DNA from: Hysterium pulicare CBS 123377 | Lineage: Eukaryota > Ascomycota > Dothideomycetes > Hysteriales > Hysteriaceae | DNA: 64,000 nt | Direction: 5' to 3' | NCBI GenBank assembly: GCA_000467715.1 | Contig: AJFK01000093.1 | Location: 1 to 64,000, forward strand | Shown: piece by piece, positions 56,613 through 64,000 of the stretch | Position numbering within the stretch: position 1 is the first letter of the stretch | Layout of the letters: the number at the start of each line of letters is the position of its first letter | Position numbers and translations under genes: made by a program | Notes under the pieces: model-generated | The model's input: only the letters and a program-made list of their open reading frames with translations | What the model was told of the DNA's origin: nothing | The model's database searches: none

Positions 56613-58740
56613 ATGGACAGCAGTTCGGGACCCAAGAACGAGTTCGCCCCTGAAAAGCACCCAGAGGCCACCTCGCCATTGGCTCATACAGATTCAAAAT
56701 CGTCAAGAGAGCTAGATCCGCCTACGCAACGGCGAGGCTCGAGAACCATGGCAACAATTCAGGATGACGACGAGCGTCTTCTTGCGCGAATTGGATATAA
56801 GCAGGTGCGTATCCATGTGTAAGGACGTCATGGATGGACTCTTTTTGACCTGTCTCTAGGAACTCCGTCGAGAGTTCAACAAATGGTCAACAGTCTCCTA
56901 CGCCATATCAATTTTAGGAGTATTAGGATCTGTGCCAGCCACAATCGGCAGTCCTCTTTCTGCCGGTGGTCCTGCAACTGCAGTATGGGCATGGTTCATT
57001 GGCAGTTGCATGGCAATGTGCATAGCGAGTTCAGGTAATGGTCCCATGCTTTCCTATGAGGATGCAAAGAACTCTAATCTCTGTAGTGGCCGAATTGGTA
57101 TCAGCGTATCCAACAGCCGGAGGCATGTATTTTGTCACGAAGCATGTCGTACCTCAAGAGCACGTTGCAATCTGGGCATGGATTATTGGGTGGTGCAATT
57201 TTCTCGGACAGGCTGCGGGTGTTGCCAGTCTTGCCTACACCATCTCTCAAATGATACTTGCTGCAGCTGTCATGAACTCAACATATACAGAGGGACAATA
57301 CTCCTTCACCCCGTACGAACAACCCATCCCCTATCTCATTAGTATAGATCTGACTTGACTATTCAGAACGTCCGTTCACACCGTACTTCTAGCTATTCTC
57401 ATTCTTTGCTTGTTCGGCACAATCTGCTCCCTCACTACGAAATCCTTGCATAAGATTGTACTTTGGTTCGCACCAATCAACAGTACGTGTCTGATTCTTA
57501 TTTGGACTCTCTCCTCACTGCTGACCAAAAACGCAAGTTCTCGCGTCTATCAGCATCTGCATTGCGCTCTTAGTTCTCACGCCAGAGAAACAAAGCGCCA
57601 AATGGGTGTTCTCGGAGGTCACAGATGGCTCAGGTTGGGGCAGCAGAGGGTTCTCTTTCCTTCTAGGGTATGATCTGACCGAGCAAATTGACCATCTAGC
57701 CCGTCTAACGGTGATAGTTTCCTCTCTGTAGCCTGGACAATGACCGATTATGATGGCACAACACAGTGAGTTAACCCCCTGTTCATGCAAGTAAGCTGGC
57801 CTGACTAATATACGTTTAGTATGTCAGAAGAAACGCACGATGCAGCCATCAGAGGCCCAGTCGCTATTCGGATGGCCATAGTTGTTTCCGGTCTGGTGGG
57901 CTGGATGTTGACGATCACGTTCTGCTTCTGCATGTCAGACTTCGAGGAAATCATGGGAACACCAACAGGGTTACCAGTTGCACAGATCTTCCTCAATGCT
58001 GGCGGTAGGGCTGGAGGGACAGTAATGTGGTTCTTTGTCATCTTGGTCCAGTTCTTCACAGGCTGCTCTGCTATGCTTGCAAATGCAAGGATGGCCTACG
58101 CTTTTGCTCGTGATGAGGCCTTTCCTTTCTCAGGGTGAGTACCCGCAAACTGTTTACTGGTCTTATGAGCTACGCTGGACTGACATATTACAAAGCTTTT
58201 GGAGCAAAGTTAACGGGATCACACAAACACCAGTGAACGCAGTCTGGCTCGTTGTGTTCTTTTGCAGCTGTCTCAACCTCATCGGTATAGGCAGTAGTCA
58301 GACGATCATTGGTATCTTCAATGTCACGGCTCCCGCGCTTGATCTCAGCTATATTGCTGTCATCGTTGCTCACCGCGTCTATGAGAACAGAGTCCAATTC
58401 ATCGAAGGGCCGTACACCTTAGGCAAATGGAGCAAACCAGTCAATGCCGTTGCAGTGACATGGGTCTGCTTTATAAGCATCATCCTCTTTTTCCCGCCAA
58501 CCCAGCCCGTCAATGCAACAAACATGAACTATGCCGTTTGTGTAGCGGGCTTTATTGCACTTTTCAGCATGGCCTGGTGGTTTATGGGTGCAAGAAAGTG
58601 AGCCATCTATTAACACCTTTGAATTGATATGAGTCAATACTAACGGTCCTGTCAGGAAATACACTGGACCACGTACAAAAGATCTCCTCGATATGCTTCC
58701 TGCAGAAGATCCCGATGAAGTACTCAGCGACTACGCATAG
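56613..58740 (+). CDS. amino acid/GABA permease-like APC transporter, nine exons
   Basis: Exons 56613-56804, 56860-57034, 57087-57312, 57367-57482, 57538-57667, 57718-57765, 57820-58134, 58196-58597 and 58656-58740 give 562 residues in exact phase. APC-family transporters of this fungal type carry amino acids, GABA or choline across the plasma or vacuolar membrane. A hydrophilic N-terminus of about 70 residues is followed by many hydrophobic segments. Key landmarks are SISILGVLGSVPATIG-like AISILGVLGSVPATIGSPLS, VAELVSAYPTAGGMYFVTKH, HVAIWAWIIGWCNFLGQAAG, SVAWTMTDYDGTTHMSEETH and NARMAYAFARDEAFPFSGFW, typical of the GABA/choline permease branch. The substrate cannot be assigned. Exon 6 is 48 nt. 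Most introns are 50-61 nt. No related catabolic genes lie beside it. Confidence 0.92.
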
Positions 58741-60323
58741 TTTACTGAATCCCCACCAGGAGCTACCATCCGAAAAATGATCGCCCTTGTATTTACCTGA
58801 ACCATATCACGAATCTTCTTTCCATTTACGGCGTTATCGGCAAATCTGATTTCAAGAAATCATACACTAGGCTTGACCAATTGCATCCGCTTCGTCATTT
58901 GTTTTCAAACAACACTTTTTGGATGATATAGACGTTGGAACCTTTGGAGGTGGTAAGAGTAGCATTCGCACGATGACGATACAGTAGACTTTATAGATAC
59001 CCGGGGACACAACAAAGCCCGTGGAGCTTTCAAGAGCACTACGCTTATTTCGCTTTTCCACGTTTCGCTTCGGATTCTCAATTGAAGGACTTAAAGGCCA
59101 GTGCGACCGTACCTCCTGTCAATCGATTGAGCTTGTAGTTAGTCGTATAAAAGCCAACAACGCTTCCACTAGAAAAGACTCAAAGTATCTCTAGCACGAT
59201 AAGGATAGCTAATGATCTATCTAGCGAACCCTTGGAACTCTGATCTGAGCTCAGGATTGAAATCTTGAAATCATGTGACTTTTCCTCCACACATAACTTC
59301 TTTCCAATGTTCTTCTGCGTATCCTACCGTGATAGCACATGGCTGCTTCGACCGACCTTACTTTTTCCTAGGCCCCATACGGCCAATTCGTGGCCTGCTG
59401 AATCATAGTCTACCGCGTTGCGTGTCCAAACTCCCCGGAAGTGCTGAAACGGATTTGAATCGAGGAGGCTGATGCTACTGCTGTTGCTGGGGATAGGTGT
59501 TTGCGAAAAGGGATTATTTCTGGGAGCCGGATCGAAACTATTTCAAGCATGAATTTTCCCTTGGGATTTCCGTTTCAAGCGGGCTGGTGGGTTATAAATA
59601 AAGTGTATGGGCGGAAAATCCCAAACGTTTGATCCCTTTTAGCTTTTTCCGTTTTCGGAGATGGTTTCGGAGAAAAGGGCAAGGTGACGTAAGCATTGGG
59701 TGCTAAAAAAACCCCTTGGATGAAACCAATATCACGTTGATGGAAAGAAGGGAAGCACAGAGACTCGTCACACATGAGCGGACACGATGTTATTATGGTA
59801 TCTTGTACCTGAATGCTGTTTGGTATTTGGCGTCTCAATCCACCGAGACTGCCTAATGCCATGTGGATCTGAATTTGTCTACCGCCTACTGCAATGCAAG
59901 CTCAAATGAACGGTCAAAAATGATAATATGTACATAGAGAAAGTCCGCTAAAGTTGAGGAAGTTCAAGATATGTGACAAAACAGGCCGTGTCCATCAAGG
60001 ATAGCTGTCAAAAAAGCGGGTATCTCCAGAGGCTCCCTATGAACTCCTATTGAGAGTTTCAAACTAGTGTGAAATTTGTTGATGATGATCGTGACGTCTA
60101 CGTAGGTTATTCAAGCATTGAGGGTTGTTGGAGTTTCTCGTCGCCCCAGAGGTGATGGTATCGGGCGTTGAGGACAATGGTTGAGAGATGATGTCGACGT
60201 ATTTACTTTGTAGGAAATATGCAATAGTGGTGCGCAGGCACACTGTGTCTGCCTTGACACAATACTCGCAAAACTTTTCTTGGGCCCTGGCATTTGAAGT
60301 TCGCGAGACGCTAATAGTAGGAT
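58741..60323. other. intergenic region between two convergent genes
   Basis: About 1.6 kb. A 95-codon ATG-started frame at 59575-59862 (minus) has no recognisable motif. Around 59550-59630, TTGGGATTTCCG and CGGAAAATCCCAA form an imperfect inverted repeat, and TTTCGGAGA occurs twice at about 59653-59672. No gene or RNA is supported. Confidence 0.45.
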
Positions 60324-61778
60324 TTATTGTAATAGTACTTGCTTCTCAGCTATTCCATTGGCATTCGCATAACCGTTGTGGGTGGGTGGGTCTCCATATG
60401 CCCATCGCGTTGCCGCGTTGACAGCCTTGGCGCAGAGTGGATCGATATATTGTACCCAAAGATGCGCCATTCGGTAGAGGATGTAGTAATATATGGCAAC
60501 GGCGATGAAGATATGGGGGACAGAACCACGCTGTAGGTCCATCTGCTCGCCTTTCGAATTTCGTGGCGGATTCATGGCTGACGGAAGATAAATCATCCAA
60601 GTCAGAACCGATTTAATCAACGAGTTGTGCATCAGATAGACGGGAAAGCTGACGCGGCCAAGGAAATTGAAAATTGGTGATGATAGTACGCGACGAGCAT
60701 TGCGGGAGTAAAATATCCCGATAAGAACGGTCGATGCGCCTAAGGAGTCCCAATAGCGGCGAACATCGGCGTCTTTGGGTACGAGTGGATGCATGAGCTT
60801 CGCCATAGAGTGCGACCAAGCCGCTCGTTCGGGTGCATCTTGTGGATAGCATGACATGAACATGCCAACGAGAATGAGAAGTGCGGGCAAGGGCGCACGG
60901 AGGACAGACGTTGCAGAGTCCTTATACTGGTTGTGCAATTCGGCGACGTACATCCCGACAGCAATGTTCATGCCTTTCAAGGCAGTGACAGCAAGACCTG
61001 TACCTGTGAGCTTACATACGATAAGTCTAGTAATGATTAACTTACCCTGACCACTTGCCCAAGCGTAGAAGTAGAGAAGGACAAAGATCAGTTTTCGGGC
61101 GCGTGGTGTAACCAAGACTGTAGCCATCATGGTCGTGTACACAAGCATACTCCCTTCTAAGAACAAATGCAACGTCCATTGTGTTCCGTCGTACTCGTCC
61201 CACCCAATGGTCCATGTCTCCACCTCAGCCCGGAACAAGCTCTTGAAAGCTGCCCACAACGACGGCTCCTGCCTGTGCCAGCCCTGCCTTATCCAAGTCG
61301 AATCGACATGCTTTGTCATATGGTATGCGTTTGTATTTGCCAAAAACCAACTAAACATGGTTGCGATGAGCGTGGGCAGAACCAGTCTCCCTGACCGCGC
61401 CAATGCACTTCGAGCGATGCCAGAGAAGGCAGCATCGGTGTTTCCAGCTCTTGACTTCGCAATCGGTCCAATGGCATTCACATATCCTGTAATGAGGAAG
61501 AAGAGCGCTACGGCGCTTCGGCCACCGACGCATAGGCGGAAGAAAGGGAGCTGGAAGAGGTGAGGGGCGGTTTGGGCATTTTCGGCGGGAGCATGAAGCC
61601 ACGGAGCGAGTGCAGTGCAGAGATGGCCGCAGACAACCATGAAGGATGCCACGCCTCGGAGGCCCTATTAGCACGACATGTCAATCCCCGTGAATGATTT
61701 GGATCGAGGTTTGGAGGGCGGTTCGCCTTCTCCCCTGGCGGTACTTACATCTATCCAGTTCGCATCGCGAGGAGCCAT
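60324..61778 (-). CDS. acyltransferase-3 family membrane protein
   Basis: Exon 1 is 61749-61778 (MAPRDANWID), joined across an 84-nt intron to 61664 and on to the stop at 60324. Acyltransferase-3 proteins have about ten membrane helices and move acyl groups onto sugars, sterols or other small molecules. Seen are GLRGVASFMVVCGHLCTALA, with the His expected near the active site, GGRSAVALFFLITGYVNAIG, SGRLVLPTLIATMFSWFLAN, QWTLHLFLEGSMLVYTTMMA and FNFLGRVSFPVYLMHNSLIK. Near 61045 a GTAAGT donor can pair with acceptors at 61004, 60998 or 60974; all keep the frame, and no splicing also keeps it. The 72-nt choice gives WASGQGMNIAVGMYVAEL and 432 residues; unspliced gives 456. The substrate is unknown. 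Confidence 0.87.
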
Positions 61779-64000
61779 GTTGAGGGTGTTCGGTGCTTAA
61801 AATCCAGACAAGAGGAATAGAAATCCAGAAATTATGAGGCGACTCTTAAAGAAGTCAACGGCTTGGTCGTGTATCGTGTTCATGAGCCTACGCCTCACAG
61901 GATTGTCGATGAGGCCTTGCACCAGAAGCGGGCTACGTCACGCTGGTAGGAAATCTAAGTAGATATTAATAAACGCTGAAGCAAGAAGGAAAGAAAATGC
62001 GCAAGTGAATGCACTTTTAAGGCATAGGAGGGAGCAGGAGAACAGGTGTCGTGTGCCGCAAGCGGATGGCAGTGTGTGTGCGTGGAGGGGAGAAGGGAGG
62101 AAATAGTTGATGCTGATTCAAGATTGGCAGGAACCATGTTAGCCTCAGCCTCCCGCGGCCGTTGCCCACACCGGCCCCGTGCTCGCGCATTGGACGCCCA
62201 ACCTTCCAACAGCGCTGCAAAGGGACATGCCAAGATGTCGGCCGGCCCAGGGCTTATCATCATGGATCACAGGTCAAGTTGCTGACGGCTTGGACGCTGG
62301 GATGGGCGCTGCCTGTCGCGATGTACCTGCACATCTACGTGCTACAGAGCTGCTCTCTCCCAGACAGCGCTGCCGACCAACCGCCCAAGATGCCAGATTT
62401 CTCGCTTGCTTGGCCCCAGACACGGCACGAACCAGCGAAGCGGCGACGGGAGCAGGGACTCTGCCGTGCGACAAGGCGACGCGTCACTGCGACATCCCCA
62501 CGAGGCGGTTGCGATTTGGCTCGTCCGTTGTGGCGTCTGCTCGCAGCCCGCAATCAACCCAGGGCTGCCCATTTCCTCCTGTCCTCCCTTCTCCCCCTGC
62601 TGTTCGGCCGTCTTAACCGACATACGAATGCATGAACATCGCATCAAGCCAATCTACTCCCCCCGTTTGCATTTGAGAATGCTTGGCCCGGAGCTACTAG
62701 GGGGCCGAACTGGGGAACCGCTGCATTCTTCCTCACGTGAACGGAGTGTCCGACTTGCAATGCCATCCCTTAACTCACATCATGAACATCGAGAGCAGTT
62801 CAGATCTCTCCCGTATGCAAATGAAAGAATAGAGACAGCTACAAATAGTCAAACCTCGAGAGGAGAGAAGGGCGTTGAGGATTCTCGCGTAGTGTGAACC
62901 ATCAACGCACCCAAGATTGCATCAATGCGATGTACTGGAAGGACGTCTGGCTTCGCAGATCATCTCTTTCGTAGCTCAGAGAACGCATGGATGTTCAAAA
63001 AGCCCAAAAGCATCAGACAAACCTGCCCATTACGATACAAATCCATATCTCGAAAGCAGACCCGTAACAATGGTGGAAACGCCATCAATATCAGCCTGGA
63101 GTAAAAGTGTTCAGGGCGTTACTAATATAGTCTTTTCCGTGCCCCACGAGTCTTCGACCAGGATATTATATTGGAAGGAGCGCAACATGGTACTTTCCTC
63201 ATTTCTCTATCTGCAGCATCATCATGCAACCCATTGCCGTGGTTCATATTATAGCGTTCTCGGCTCCAGGTATATTATCCTTTATCTCGACTTCTATTGA
63301 CCTCCAGCGCAATTTTTTGATATAGCTCTAAGCTCATAACTGATACACTTCCTACTGGACCTTGACTATTCTCAATTATCAGCATCGTCTCAAGATTTCA
63401 CTAAGCCTTACAACCTTGTTCGCGTCCATCTCCCATTCCTAGCCCTAAGACCCAGCTGATGTACAATACCTGGTCACACGGTGACCAACGACACAACTGA
63501 ATACAAGAACAGCCTTCCTTGCTAAATCCATCAAGCTACAATTGCAATACCACAAAACGTTTCATCCATCAGAGACAATCCTGTTAGCTTCGCCTGCGCA
63601 GTCACGGTATGTGGACCTGGAGAAAGCCGTTTCGTGCCAGGCTTTGTACAACAATCCCGGAAGAGGGACTGCTCACAGACAAGTTTTGAGATGAGATCCA
63701 TGCGTACACGTCGTGAGTGTTGACCGGAGGATATGGGCCTATTCCGGCGTCAATATGCTTCTGATGGCCTTTCGCCTTACAGAAGGAGAACATTGCGGAC
63801 CGATCCGCTTCCATGATAAGCATCCTGGGAACCATTTCATGCACAAGCCTAGAGATAGGTGTGGTCCACTGGCAGTGTGGTATGAACTGAGAAGCAGAAT
63901 GAGCTCCTCTAATTGGATGCCAACTACGTGTTGTCCTTCGCGGCGCCTGTACCTCGCCGAGACAGTCGGGACACTTCAGCAACCTCGATTATTCTGCAAG
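61779..64000. other. intergenic region to the window edge
   Basis: About 2.2 kb. The left part is the promoter side of the acyltransferase gene. From 62040 to 62640 composition is G/C-rich, with overlapping open frames on both strands but no motif. A minus-strand frame at 63602-63988 is open for 129 codons without an initiating ATG near its start; it could be a terminal exon of a gene continuing beyond the window, but no acceptor or domain confirms it. Confidence 0.4.

Noticed and set aside
59575-59862. Minus-strand ATG-started frame of 95 codons
   Set aside because: No family resemblance and no supporting promoter or intron structure; left inside the intergenic description.
63602-63988. Minus-strand frame of 129 codons at the right edge
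   Set aside because: Could be a last exon of a gene outside the window, but there is no clear acceptor and no domain, so it is not called as a gene.

Overview
The window reads as a chromosome segment from a filamentous ascomycete (Pezizomycotina; I cannot fix the class). Gene bodies are intron-rich. I reconstructed about 56 spliceosomal introns, most 46-60 nt long, with GTAAGT-like donors and CTAAC/CTGAC branch sites. The gene set is fungal: Zn2Cys6 regulator, VID27, TPS1/TPS2, single-subunit mitochondrial GatB, and AP-1 beta with a short tail. Exon joins were chosen so that phase and known family motifs agree. Most models close exactly on a codon multiple. No tRNA, rRNA, CRISPR array, LTR element or intact transposon was seen.

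Layout, left to right. At 1-90 is the start of a secreted protein (minus), followed by a gene-poor stretch with small repeats and hairpins. A PhzF-like isomerase lies at 4374-5327 (minus). Next come an uncharacterised two-exon gene (8119-9606), a single-BRCT protein (10524-11684), FEN1/RAD27 (12381-13674, minus) divergent from a glutaryl-CoA dehydrogenase (14195-15634), a UBC4-type E2 (16429-17280), and a mitochondrial-type nucleotidyltransferase (18062-19969, minus) divergent from TPS2 (20757-23818). A 79-aa small gene follows (24819-25169), then mitochondrial GatB (26058-28243), an unrecognised 483-aa protein (28564-30015) and SEC24 (30290-33485, minus).

The middle-right part is more accessory: a Zn2Cys6 transcription factor (35621-37930), a small single-pass membrane protein (38553-39095), a cytochrome P450 (40325-41980), TPS1 (43171-44944, minus) divergent from a HIRIP3-like histone chaperone (45749-47006), AP-1 beta-adaptin (47997-50582) and VID27 (51046-53560). 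The right end has an APC-family permease with nine exons (56613-58740) and an acyltransferase-3 membrane protein (60324-61778, minus), then about 2.2 kb with no supported gene.

Functional links: TPS1 and TPS2 catalyse consecutive steps of trehalose synthesis and lie about 20 kb apart. SEC24 and AP-1 beta are vesicle-coat components. FEN1 and the BRCT protein are neighbours in DNA maintenance. The rest is ordinary mixed housekeeping content.

I did not find a convincing new multi-gene system. The best unusual signals are in gene structure: a 5-nt internal exon that supplies the first catalytic Asp of FEN1, two GC-AG introns in conserved genes, a 21-nt exon in AP-1 beta, a short upstream ORF whose stop overlaps the HIRIP3-like start (TGATG), several in-frame alternative acceptors in the acyltransferase intron, and a phase conflict at the first P450 intron.
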